Source: Stenogyne calaminthoides (Eukaryota; Streptophyta; Magnoliopsida; Lamiales; Lamiaceae). From it: a stretch of DNA of 64,000 bases. Under the pieces are notes generated by a model. That model made no database searches, was not told where the DNA came from, and saw only the letters and a program-made list of their open reading frames with translations. Positions 9,484 to 20,566 of the stretch are shown in pieces (the first letter of the stretch is position 1; the number at the start of each line of letters is the position of its first letter). A program made the position numbers and the translations under genes. Where the stretch lies: the NCBI GenBank assembly GCA_037126765.1, contig JBBCBC010000030.1, positions 2,514,478 to 2,578,477 on the forward strand, given 5' to 3'.

Positions 9484-12400
9484 ATGGCGGCATCATCCTC
9501 TTCCACCACCGATCCGCTCCCTGTCAATACCATGCTCTCAATGGTACCGATCAAACTTGAACCCTCTACTTACTTGATGTGGTATCGTCAAGTCATTCAT
9601 ATGGCCGAGTGCTTCGACCTAATGGGATTTCTTGATGGATTAGTCGTGGCCCCATCCCCTACAATCACGATTGATGGCGCCCATCAATCAAATCCGGCGT
9701 TCTTTGCGTGGCGATGAAAGACAAGAAATTACAATGTCGTCTTCACGCCGCTCACTCCCGGAAAGCGACATCGGAGGTTTCGGATTGTCAAACCTCTCAT
9801 TCGCTTGGTAAATTTTGCTGGCGGCGTTCTCCGACTCATCCGCTTTCACACCCATCACCTTTCGTGAGAGTTGCTTTCTCTTGGAAGGGTGATCTCTCGG
9901 TGGATGACTATGGCGGAAATTTAAGAACTTTGTGTGATCAACTTTCGGCAATTGGTCGCCCTATTGATGAAACCGATAAAAGCCGTTGGTTCTTACGAGG
10001 GTTAGGCATTCAATTTGCCTCGTTGTCGTTTTCGAATGGAACCAACCCAATTTTGTGTTTCGTACCTTGCTTCATCAAGCTCGTCGGTTTGAGATGATGT
10101 TGCGTGCTATGGAAGGTGGTTCTCCATCTTGATGGCGTTCACGAACTTCAAACCCGCAATGGTCGATGCGGTGGTGGCGTTCCTCGTGTGGACAAGGTCA
10201 CCCTAAGGGCGACTCGGTTTCTCTTGAGCGTCGGGGGTTCAACAACAGAGGTCAAATTTTTAGCACTCTAACAATCGTCTTGATCTCTGTGGTTTCGTGG
10301 TAATTGGGTAGCAAGGTGTCGGGGGTGGAAAGGGGGGGTCGTCGTACCTATACTCTCGTTGTCGATATGCAAATGTGAACATTATGCGAATAAATGCCCT
10401 CAATTTATTGATGCTCGAAATGTTCTTTTACGCTAATCTTGCTCGGGTCTTTAATCACTCATGTCGATTTTCGATTCCCTCTGATTGGTATTTGGACTCT
10501 GGTGCTTCTACAAGATATGACGAATCGGACATCTCGCTCTTGAATCCTTGGGCCTTACACCGGGTAACGGTTTCATTATTGTTGGTAATGGTTCGCTTTT
10601 AAATATTTCGCGATATTGGCACTTCTAAATTATCCGGGGATGTTAAATTGTTGGATGTATTGGTTGTGCCACATATTACTAAGAACTTATTGTCTATTTC
10701 TAAGTTGATTCTTGATTACCCTGTTGGCGTTGTGTTCTCTCGATAAGTTCTTTTCCATTCGCAGGGACAAAAAAAAATTATGGCTCAGGAAGGGTTGATA
10801 AAGGTTTATATTTGCTTGATCGGGTGTCCGTTGCTTAGTTAAACAATTAGGAATAAAGACTTGAAGGCCAGTTTTGATTTATGGCATCTTCGTTTGGGGC
10901 ATGTCCCGTTTACTATTATTTCTTTATTGCAAAAGATAGGCCAATTATCTATTACTTTATTACCGACTCCTACACTTTGTTCCTCTTGTCGGTTGGCTTA
11001 AGAGCAAACGGTACCTTTTTGTTGAATGAAAAAACGTCTTGATCAGAGATTTGACTTAGTCCATTGTGATCTGTGGGGCCCGCCCCGATTATTTCGTCGA
11101 TGGGTTTAAATATTATGTCGCTTTTTGTGGATGATCATTCTCGTTTCTCTTGGATTTATCCCCTTCATGCTAAGTCTGAATTTTATGATATTTTGGTGAA
11201 ATTTCATGCTGTTGTCTACACTTAGTTTTCCAGAAAAATCAAGGTTTTCCAAAGTGATGGTGGCACAGAATTTGTGAATTCTAGAGTCCGTGAATTTATG
11301 TCACTACATGGCATTCTTCATCGTCTCTCGTGTCCATACACTCCTCAGCAGAATGGGCGGGCAGAACGCAAGCATAGACATATTTCAAAAAACAGGTCTT
11401 TTCTATGTTATTTCATTCACATGCTCTCGTATCGTTGTGGTTTGATGCTTTTGCCACTGCGCAGGTTTATGTTATTAATAAATGCGCCCTCATCATCTTT
11501 GTCTAACAAGTCTCCTTTGAGCTTTTTTTGGATCAATTCCAAACTATGCCAATTTTAAACCGATTCGGGTTGTCGAGTTTATCCATTTTTGAGGGATTAT
11601 GCTGAACACAAGTTGGCACCCAAAAGTCGGCCTTGCATCTTTCTTGGGTACAATAGCACACATAAGGGATTTCGTTGCCTCGATCCAGCTACTTCTCGGG
11701 TCTTTTTATCGAGGCATGCTCAATTTGATGAACTATGTTTTCCTTTCTCGAGAACTCAAATGCCCCAACACCGATGTCCAATTTGGATTTCTCAAGTTTT
11801 TTTGGATGGTACTATCATCGTGCCCATGCCTCTGCCATCCATCCGTCTCGTGGTCATCGCCTTTGTTTTCGTCCTCACATCATTCCTTTGGGACGATGAG
11901 GAACAGCTCCCATCGCATATGGCACCTCGGCACCGCCGCCCCGCCTAACCCAAATTTCCGCGTTGGCACCAAGCGATCCGCCCCGAGAACCCGCTCTGTT
12001 GCGGTCCTCGATCCACTGGGTCCGGTCATGGGGCCCGTCCATCCTATGGTGATGCGTGCCCATGCTGGGGTGTTCAAGCCCCGTTACCGGTTGATCTTTC
12101 AGACCTTTGCCTTATCCTATCTCCGATCGCTAGCTCACGAACCAGAGGTTTCAAATCCACCGCCAAATCTCGAATGGTTATGCGCTATGCGAGGAAGAGA
12201 TCGATGCTTTCACGTCAAAATAATATGTGGGATCTTGTACCTTGTCCTTCACGTACTAATATTGTTGGTTCGAAGTGGGTTTTTCGGACCAAGTTTCATT
12301 CCGATGGTACTATTGAGCGTCATAAAGCTCGCCTCGTGGCACAGGGGTTCACTCAGGTTCCCGGGGCTGATTTTCATCATACATTCAGCCCAGTCGTCAA

Positions 12401-13690
12401 GTCTGCTACTGTTCGAGTTATTCTTGCTCTTGCTGTGCAATCTCAGTGGTCGTTGCATCAGTTAGATGTCAAGAATGCATTTCTCAATGGATTTCTTGAC
12501 AAACCGGTTTTCATAGCTCAACCTTCGGATTTGTTGATCCACTTTTCCCGATCATGTTTGTCGTCTAAAGAAGGCGTTGTATGGTCTGAAACAAGCCCCT
12601 CTTGCTTGGTTTCAACGATTTAGTACATATCTCTTCAGCTTGGGATTTGGCCAGAGTCGATCTGACTCATCTTTGTTCTATCTCGTTCGAGGTACTTCTA
12701 TTCTCTATCTACTCTTATACGTAGATGATATAATTATCACAGGAAATGATGGTGACATGCTCAAGACATTCATTGCACGCACGCATAAGGAATTTGCTAT
12801 TAAGGATTTGGGGCGTCTTAACTATTTCCTTGGTCTTGAGGTCTCGTACACTTCAGATGGTCTTTTTGTTGGTCAGGCCAAATATCTTCTCGATATTTTG
12901 GAGCGGACAAAACTATTGGATTCAAACCGGTTTCCCCCCCTCGTTCATTTGGAGAGGTTTTGGTAAGTGATGGTCCACCGTTCCACGATCCCACTTTATA
13001 CCGCTCTTTAGTCGGGGCCCTTCAGTACTTGACTATTACCCGCCCGAATTTATCGTATGCTGTGAATGTTGTTAGTCAATTTCTTCACTCACCGACATAT
13101 GATCATTTTAATGCTGTTAAGCGGATTTTACGTTATGTGAAGGGTACAGTCCACTTTGGCTTATCCTTTACTCGGCATCCAGTCTCTTTGTCATTGGGTA
13201 CTACGATCTTTGATTGGGCCGATGCATTGAAACCGACGATCCACGTCGGTTACTCAATTTTTCTTGGCGGAAATCTCATCTCTTGGAGTGCAAAAAAGAA
13301 ACAACCTCTGATTTCATTTCGAGTTGTGAATCAATATCGTGCTATGGCCAATGCAATGGCGGAAATTGTTTGGCTCACCAATCTTCTCGATGAGCTCCGA
13401 GTCAAAATCTCAATCGTCTCCGAACTCTTGTGTGACAACAAGAGTGCTTTTTTTTATCGGTCAGAATCCAGTTGCTCACAAACGAGCAAAACACATTGAT
13501 CTGGACTACCACTTTGTTCGTGAACTAGTATCCTCTGGGAAGATTTCCACACGTTTTGTTCCATCTCATCTTCAGCTTGCAGATATTTTCACCAAGAGTC
13601 TGCCTCGACCTGCTTTTGAGCTTCTTCGATCCAAGCTTCGCGTTTGTCTTCACCCCACGCAACGCTTGCGGGGGGGTATTAAGGATAATT
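9484..13690 (+). pseudogene. Copia gag-pol polyprotein, degenerate
   Basis: A gag-like start (ATG 9484, MAASSSSTTDPLPVNTMLSM) runs to a stop near 9717. Beyond it, recognisable pieces lie in changing frames: a CCHC knuckle remnant near 10365-10410 (CKCEHYANKC), the protease DSGAS near 10495, the integrase end TPQQNGRAERKHRHI near 11345, the reverse transcriptase from about 12225 (VGSKWVFRTK; LDVKNAFLNG), YVDDIIITGND near 12720, and RNase H near 13015-13600. Many frameshifts and in-frame stops separate them, so it cannot encode a working polyprotein as given. The decay contrasts with the nearly identical LTRs. Confidence 0.9.
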
Positions 13691-13912
13691 GATTTGTATA
13701 TTAAGGATAATTAATATGTAATTAATAGATTAGATCTTGGTCATTATTGGTCATTAATATGTAATTAATAGATTAGATCTTGGTCATTATTGGTCATTAA
13801 TATGTAATTAATAGATTAGATCTTGGTCATTATTGGTCATTAATTGTATCCTTATTTATAGTGTAATTCTTCCAATCACCTCATTAACGGTGATATTCTA
13901 ATTATCATCACA
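13677..13912 (+). repeat. Copia 3' LTR
   Basis: 236 bp, differing from the 5' LTR at two noticed sites (TAGTGTAATT versus TAGTGGAATT; TTAACGGTG versus TTAACGATG). It is followed immediately by the TSD copy CTTTC. Confidence 0.93.
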
Positions 13913-14900
13913 CTTTCTTATGTTTAAAACTCAGCGGAAGCTAGTTCACGGCTCATGAAAAGGAATTGGGGATTTGATTTGGGTGTGCTTTTTTGCTTGT
14001 GATAGTATTCATGTTATAAGCAATATTATCAGTATCCGGTTATTATTCAACTTAGGTATTGTTGATTGAATGCCTATTTAGTTGTTACTCTGTTTATATT
14101 TCTGTAATTTGTTTGGTTGGTTTCTTTAAGAAAAAGTCCCCAAAAGACGAATTTTTGGTTCTTCACTTAATATGATATTGTGAGAAATGAAGTAATTACA
14201 AATGTGGGGGTGGGTAGATGTGTGGTAATGGGGTCACAATTTACAAATGTAATTTAGGCTTGTTGCCTTCTTTCTGTTTATTGATATCTTGTTGACTTTA
14301 GTAATAATGGAAATGCAGTGAATTTTTCTTTCATGGAGAGTTCTGATGATGAAAATGAAGGTAAGAATGAAGCTTCCGTACCAAAAGTAGATGATTCTTC
14401 AAAACCTAAGCGTACAAAATTTGTAGATGATGTTCTTAAAGGACCAAATGAGGGTTGCTTAGAGAATTTTCGTATGAATAAAAAGGCATTCTATAAATTG
14501 TGCAATATGCTACATAGTAGAGGCCTCCTACGTCATACAAATCGGATAAAGATTGAGGAGCAATTAGGAATATTTATGTTTATAGTTGGACATAATCTAA
14601 GAACCAGAGCAGTTCAAGAGCTGTTCAGATACTCAGGTGAAACAATCAGTCGTCATTTCAACAATGTTCTGACTGCAATTATGACTGTTTCGTTAGAAAT
14701 GTTCCAGCCTCCAAAGTCTGATGTTCCAGCAGCAATTCGAGAAGATCCTCGATTTTACCCATATTTTGTGGTAAGAGACTTCTAGGTTCTTCGTTGCTTC
14801 TTGTTGTTTTCTTCGCTTTTATCCATTATTCTTATAATGTACGGTTTTCAATAAGAACTGTGTTGGAGCAGTCGATAGCATACATTTTCCAGTTACAGTA

Positions 14901-17900
14901 TGATGGTCCCGATTTTAAAACCCATTTTGCGCGTGCGGAAGCGAATATTTCAGTGCGAAAAACCAGGGGTGAGGGAGAGTGATTACTAATTTTTTGGCTT
15001 TTAAGAACGTGTGTGTTGTTTTTTTATAACCGAATGAATCGATATAAATATAAACATAAAGCAAAGAAAAAACACACGATATTTTATAGTGGTTCGGACG
15101 AAACCCGCCCTACATCCACTCTTCCCTTAACACAGGGGAACCTTAACCGAACTTAACCTGCGGGACTTATATCCCTCACGGGATGACCGAGATGTTTACC
15201 GAGTTCACACTCAAACGGGACTTATCACCCTCACGGGATTGCCAATAGATGTTTACCTAGTTCACACTTAAACGGGACTTATCACCCTCACGGGATTGCC
15301 GATAGATGTTTACCGAGTTCACACTCACCTACAAACTTATCCTATCAAACTGTTTTGGGTAAGGTTTGTTTGGTTTCCAACTAGGTTGAGATTTTTCCTT
15401 ACATTTGTTTAGCCTCAATGCTAAGGATGGGAAAATCTCTCTAAGCTTAGGATATTACATTTGTGCTTAGATCTATGGTAGAACGCTCTTGAATATATGC
15501 GTGTATTTCTCGCTCTGTGTTCTATGGTGGGAATGCTTGAGTATATAGGATTGGGAGCACAATTCCTGTTGAATGCCTTAGCTGTCTTCTGATCAAAGCC
15601 ATATTTCGGGACTCGCGATCATCCGCACACGACCTGGGCATTTGGGAACCTTTGGAACCCATATCTTCTTAGCTCTATAGCATCGTTTGCTACATTCTCC
15701 ATACTCTTCCACATTAATCCACTCGCATCCACATTCATCCACACTTGATAATGAAGGAAGAACTTGTATTTATAGTGTGGATTTGAATGTTACCGATTGG
15801 AGATAATCACATTCAAATCCATACTACTCTTTCTTTTTTTTGCAAACTTTTTCGGGCTTGTCGCCTTCCTCTCATTGGTCCACGTCATTTGAATCTAATG
15901 CCTATATTCTTGATTTCTTCCGAGTCTCTAACGGCTATATTCTTGAGATCTTACGAGTCTCGGGATCTTGATTCTATCGAGCCTTGAGCTATCTGAGCTT
16001 ATCGAGCCTTGAGTTCTTGATGCTCTTCTTGAGTCTCGGGTTCTTGATTCAGCGAGACTTCTCTTGGGCGGACCTTGTCGTCGGGCATCTTGACACTCGA
16101 GAACTTCTTGAGTTCGAGTTCTCGAATCGAACATCGACCCTCAGTCACATTGACTCAATTATATCGATTTCTTACGATGATCGATCATTTCGGTGATCAG
16201 ATCAACATATCTTCGGGATCATCTTCAGGATAACATCAGGTCATCTGCATTAGGTTAGCATATCAGTTTATCATATCTGATTTCGATCAGTCTCATCTGC
16301 TCATCTTCATATCTGATCTCGATCACGTCTGATCTTGATCAGTCTCTTTTGCTCATCTTCTGATCTGCAACCATTTCTTCTGATTTGTTGGCTTTAGGTT
16401 TTCTTCACATCTGATTTGCACAGCTCATCAGTTGACTCTGGAACTCATCTAATTCATCTGATCTCGATCACGACTCGTCTGCAGCCTCGTCTGATCTCTA
16501 TCATCTTCTTTTGATTTCGTGAGTTCCCCCTCAATTTGTTCTTGTGTTCCCCCTTAACTTGTTATCTATAGATTAACTTGAATAAACAAGTTAATAATGT
16601 TTTGGCATAAATTATCAAAACTAAAATATCCCAACAATTTCCCCCTTTTTGATAATGATGTCAAGACATTTAAAACATATGCATTTACAGAGATCGGGTT
16701 TTTGTTTTAAAAAGATCAGTTCAGGTGGTCACTTTGAAAATCGTGAACTTTAGAACTCCCGCTCTGATACCACTTGTTGGTATCAGTTCAGAGATGGGTT
16801 TTTTTTTTTTTAAAAAAAGATCTACTCAGGCGATCACATTGAAAAGGTGATCTTTTGAGCTCAGACTCTGATACCACTTGATGGTTCCGATTTGAAAACC
16901 CATTTTGCGAGTGCGGAAGCGAACATTTCAGTGCGAAAAAACAGGGGTGAGGGAGAGTGATTACTAATTTTTTGGCTTTTAAGAACATGTGTGTTGTTTT
17001 GCTTATAACTGAATGCATATGACAAGTATAAACATAAAGCAGTAAAGAACACACGATATTTTATAGTGGTTAGGGATTTAAACCCGCCCTACATCCACTC
17101 TTCCCTTAACATGGGGAACCTTAACGAACTTAACTCTGCGGGACTTATATCCCTCATGGGATGGCGAGATTTACCGAAAGTTCACACTCAAGCGGGGACT
17201 TATCACCCTCACGGGATTGCCGATAGATATTTACCGAGTTCACACTCACCTACAAACTTATCCTATCAAACTGATTTGGGTAAGGTTTGTTTGGTTTCCA
17301 ACTAGGTTGAGATTTTTCCTTACATTTGTTTAGCCTCAATGCTAAGGATGGGAAAATCTCTCTAAGCTTAGGATATTACATTTGTGCTTAGATCTAGGGT
17401 AGAACACTCTTGAATATATGCGTGTATTTCTCGCTCTGTGTTCTATGGTGGGAATGCTTGAGTATATAGGATTGGGAGCACAATTCTGTTGAATGCCTTT
17501 ACCTGGTATACGATCGGGCCATATTTGGGACTCGCGATCATCCGGCACACGACCTTGGCCGGGAACCCTGCTGGAACCCATATCTTCTTAGCTCAGTAGC
17601 ATCGTTTGCTACATTCTCCATACTCTTCCACATTAATCCACTCGCATCCACATTCATCCACACTTGATAATGAAGGAAGAACTTGTATTTATAGTGTGGA
17701 TTTGAATGTTACCGTTGGAGATAATCACATTCAAATCCATACTACTCTGTAGCTTTTTGCAGCTTTTTCAGGCTTGTCGTCTTCCTCTCATTGGTCCACG
17801 TCAGCTGAATCTAACTTGGCTATATTCTTGATTTCTTTCCGAGTCTCTACTTGGCTATATTCTTGAGGATCTTCCGAGTCTCGGGGATCTTGATTCTATC

Positions 17901-18598
17901 TCGAGCCTTCAGCTATCCGAGCCTTCAGTTATCGACCCTTCAGTTATCTCGAGCCTTCGTGTTCTTCAAGAACCATCGAGTCTCGGGTTATTGATTTGAG
18001 ACTTCTCTTGGCCGGACCTTGTGCGATCGGGCATATCGACACTCGGGCTTCATCGGAGTTCGATTCTCGAAGCCAGACATCGACCCTCGAGTCACATTGA
18101 TTTCGGTATATCGATTTCTTGCGATCCGATCGGCTTCTGACCGATCGGATCAACATATCTTCGGGATCATCTTGAGGATAGCGTCGGTCATCGCATTAGG
18201 TTAGCATATCGGTTTATCATATCCGATCTCGATCGCGTCGATCTCGTCGGTCTCAATATCCTTTCATCTTCATCTCGATCTCGATTAAAGTCCGATCTTG
18301 ATCGATCTCTTTTGCTCATCTTCGATCCGCAACATTTTCTTCGATTTCTTTGGCTTTAGCTTTTCTTCACATCTGATTTGCACAGCTCATCAGTTGACTC
18401 CGGAACTCATCTAATTCATCTGATCTCGATCACGACTCGTCTGCAGCCTCGTCTGATCTCGATCATCTTCTTCTGATTTCGTGAGTTCTCCCTCAATTTG
18501 TTCTTGCGTTCCCCCTTAACTTGTTATCTGTAGATTAGCTTGAATAAACAAGTTAATAATGTTTTGGCATAAATTATCAAAACTAAAATATCCCAACA
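14901..18598 (-). mobile_element. non-autonomous LTR retrotransposon (long LTRs, tiny interior) inserted in an exon
   Basis: LTR 14901-16636 (1736 bp) and LTR 16879-18598 (1720 bp) both begin TGATGGT and end ATATCCCAACA. They enclose only 242 bp. The flanking 5-bp duplication CAGTA (14896-14900, 18599-18603) is perfect. Orientation is minus: CTCTGATACCACT next to the right LTR is the reverse complement of a tRNA-Met primer-binding site (AGTGGTATCAGAG), and ATTTCCCCCTTTTT next to the left LTR is a reversed polypurine tract. No gag or pol is present, so movement would need help in trans. The LTRs carry repeated CTCACGGGATT and GATCTCGATC motifs. The layout resembles LARD-type derivatives. Confidence 0.92.
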
Positions 18599-18884
18599 CA
18601 GTAGGTGTGGATGAACAAGGGCGTTTCCGAAATAAGAATGGTTTTCTTTCACAAAATGTATTGGCTGCATGCTCATTTGACATGAAATTTCACTATATTC
18701 TTGCTGGTTGGGAAGGCTCTGCACCAGAGATGCAACTTCTAGATTCAGCTCTGACTAGGCGTTTCAACCTGGAATTACCTGAAAGTACGTTCATTTCCTG
18801 CTCAAAGTATGAACACTAATTATCTTTTCTTTCAAGAGCACATTCTGTATAATCTATAGAATTGTGAATACATGATTCCTTCTG

Positions 18885-19226
18885 GAGTTAAAAAGTTATT
18901 TGTCCCATTGTCTACTGTCCAATTTTGTTCCCAAATAAGTTTACCTTTTCGATTTAGTCTCAAATTTACCCCAAAATCGCCTGAAAATTGAAACGGTTTC
19001 GTTTTATGTCATGGAAATGTCACGTAAGGATTTAATTTGGAGTGAAAATTGGATAGTGCACAAGTTATGGGCCCAAAATTGGGCATTCGCGTGGCATAAA
19101 ACAAAACTATTTTCAAGTTTTAACCCCATTTTTTTTTTAATGTTGGGACTAAATTGAAAATGTTAACTTTTTGGAATAAAAAATGGAGAGTAGACAAGTT
19201 GTGAGATAAAAAAAACTTTTTAACTC
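18885..19226. mobile_element. Mutator-type MITE in intron 2 of the HARBI1-like gene
   Basis: The termini GAGTTAAAAAGTTATTTGTC and, reversed, GAGTTAAAAAGTTTTTTTTA continue as inverted repeats for roughly 60 bp. Flanks ATTCCTTCTG and ATTCCTCTG look like a 9-10 bp target duplication, which fits the Mutator superfamily. It is related to the element at 57904-58126. Confidence 0.7.
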
Positions 19227-19756
19227 ATTCCTCTGTGATATCTCAATGAAATTATAAACTATGCTGCATGTTTAGTGTATCATGTATAATTTCAAGTAAA
19301 TAATATCTTGTGAATACCAAATTTGCAAACATCCCTGGGTTCATTTCTCCATATCCTGGAGTATCTCATACTCATCTTGAAGATGCTAGGGAGCTCTTCA
19401 ATCATCGACATTCTATATTGCACAATGTGACCGGTCGGACTTTGGCAGCACTGAAGGAACGCTTTCCCATTTTGATGTCTGCCCCTCCTTATCCTCTGGC
19501 AACACAAGTGAAGCTGGTCATTGCAGCTTGTGCCCTTCACAATTACATCCGAGACGAGAATCCTGATGATTGGATCTTCAAAATGTACGAACAAGAAGCT
19601 ACGATGCCAGTGGAAGATCCGTTCTGAGCAGCTGAAACGCGACAATCAGACGTCGTGGATGAGGTTGAACATGCTTCCCAGGTGCGAGATGATATCGCTA
19701 CTGAGATATGGAACGATTATATACGTGATTTTGGTACCGTTGGTGATGTCCTGTAG

Positions 19757-20566
19757 TTATGGATGCTTGTACTTTTGCCTCCATTTTGAATGATAGCTTT
19801 CAATAGTATGAAGTAGCTTAAGCTTTTCCATTTTAGAGGCTGATCATGTACAAGAAACAGCCATTATCACCAGAATTCAGTTCTGGATTTGTAAAAAAAT
19901 TATATTTTGCAACCAAGTTGGTTTTGTAGTAGACATTGTATTTCAAATTTCTTGTATATCCACTGGTTAAGGAAAATAGTGACTTCTTATGATTTATTTG
20001 GTTCCAAATTTATAAATCTCATTTTTCCTGGGGAACTTAGTGGCGTTCTCTTACAAAATACTGTACAGTTTATTTTGATTTAATTGTCATTTAAATAATA
20101 ATGCATATAACATAATCAAATCCGTCTTTCTAGAAATACTAAAAGTTGTTTAATAAATCAAAACAAATTATTTGGGGGTTAATTATAAAATATTGCGCAA
20201 AATCCGCCCGTGATTTGAAAATCGCACGATATCTCTCTTTGATTTAATAAATCAAGCAAATTATCCCTTTTGTCATAAAGGGGTTGACAACTTTACCTAT
20301 TTTTTCTATTTTTCATGTTATTTCTTTTCACTAACATCTTTTGCGTTTTTTTATTTATTTCCCAAAAATCGTATGAGACGGTCTCATGCATGAGACGAAA
20401 TACAACTTAGCCACAATTAACATTCATCCCTCTCAAAATGTTAAAGCGTCAATGCCCAAATTACACTCCATCCCATTGTGAGATGTCTCACGCAAGAATG
20501 CCTCGTTTCAAAATGTTACTGCAAATTTAAGCCGAGTTATACTATGCATATGCAAATTTTAGCAGC
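19757..20566. other. intergenic: HARBI1-like 3' end and PPR promoter side
   Basis: AT-rich sequence. Positions 20365-20495 hold the second copy of the GAGACGGTCTCA dispersed repeat (CACAATTAACATTCATCCCTC). Nothing else was recognised. Confidence 0.5.
20365..20495 (+). repeat. dispersed repeat with GAGACGGTCTCA palindrome, copy 2
   Basis: Same order of blocks as at 7345-7440, with TATGAGACGGTCTCATGCAT at its left and a degraded GTGAGATGTCTCAC at its right, so the palindrome flanks the shared core on both sides here. Confidence 0.7.

Larger units (their letters stand above)
9083..13912 (+). mobile_element. Ty1/Copia LTR retrotransposon with perfect TSD
   Basis: Two 236-bp LTRs (9083-9318, 13677-13912) differ at only two positions noticed. 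The insertion is flanked by the 5-bp duplication CTTTC (9078-9082 and 13913-13917). TGGTATCA directly after the 5' LTR is the initiator-Met tRNA primer-binding site, and a G-rich polypurine run (GCGGGGGGG) directly precedes the 3' LTR. The internal order gag, protease, integrase, reverse transcriptase, RNase H is that of Copia. The LTRs begin TATTAAGG rather than the usual TG. It sits in the presumed 5' intron of the HARBI1-like gene. Confidence 0.95.
14333..19756 (+). pseudogene. HARBI1/ALP1-like transposase-derived gene, disrupted
   Basis: Exon 1 (14333-14770; ATG gives MESSDDENEG) encodes the N-terminal helical part (FRMNKKAFYKLCNML; LFRYSGETISRHFN). Exon 2 begins at 14856 with NCVGAVDSIHFPVTV, is split after 14900 by an LTR element, and resumes at 18604 with GVDEQGRFRNKNG, ending at 18784. 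Exon 3 (about 19297 on) carries FANIPGFISPYPGV and CALHNYIRDENPDDW. In plants this DDE_4 family includes domesticated ALP1-type nuclear proteins. Of the three expected acidic residues, only the first (GAVD) is clear. The second position reads GSAPEM, and the usual VIERTFG reads VTGRTLA, losing Glu. Exon 3 opens with TAA (19301-19303) where Tyr is expected, next to an apparent missing G at the acceptor. TGA at 19625 cuts the tail, although the same frame continues coding-like to TAG at 19754. It is therefore called a pseudogene. Confidence 0.85.

Noticed and set aside
11599..12465. 288-codon ORF
   Set aside because: Out-of-frame reading across the decayed Copia integrase/RT region; the real motifs lie in other frames.
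15787..18204. Several short ORFs in the long LTRs
   Set aside because: They change or vanish between the two LTR copies, so they are not conserved genes.
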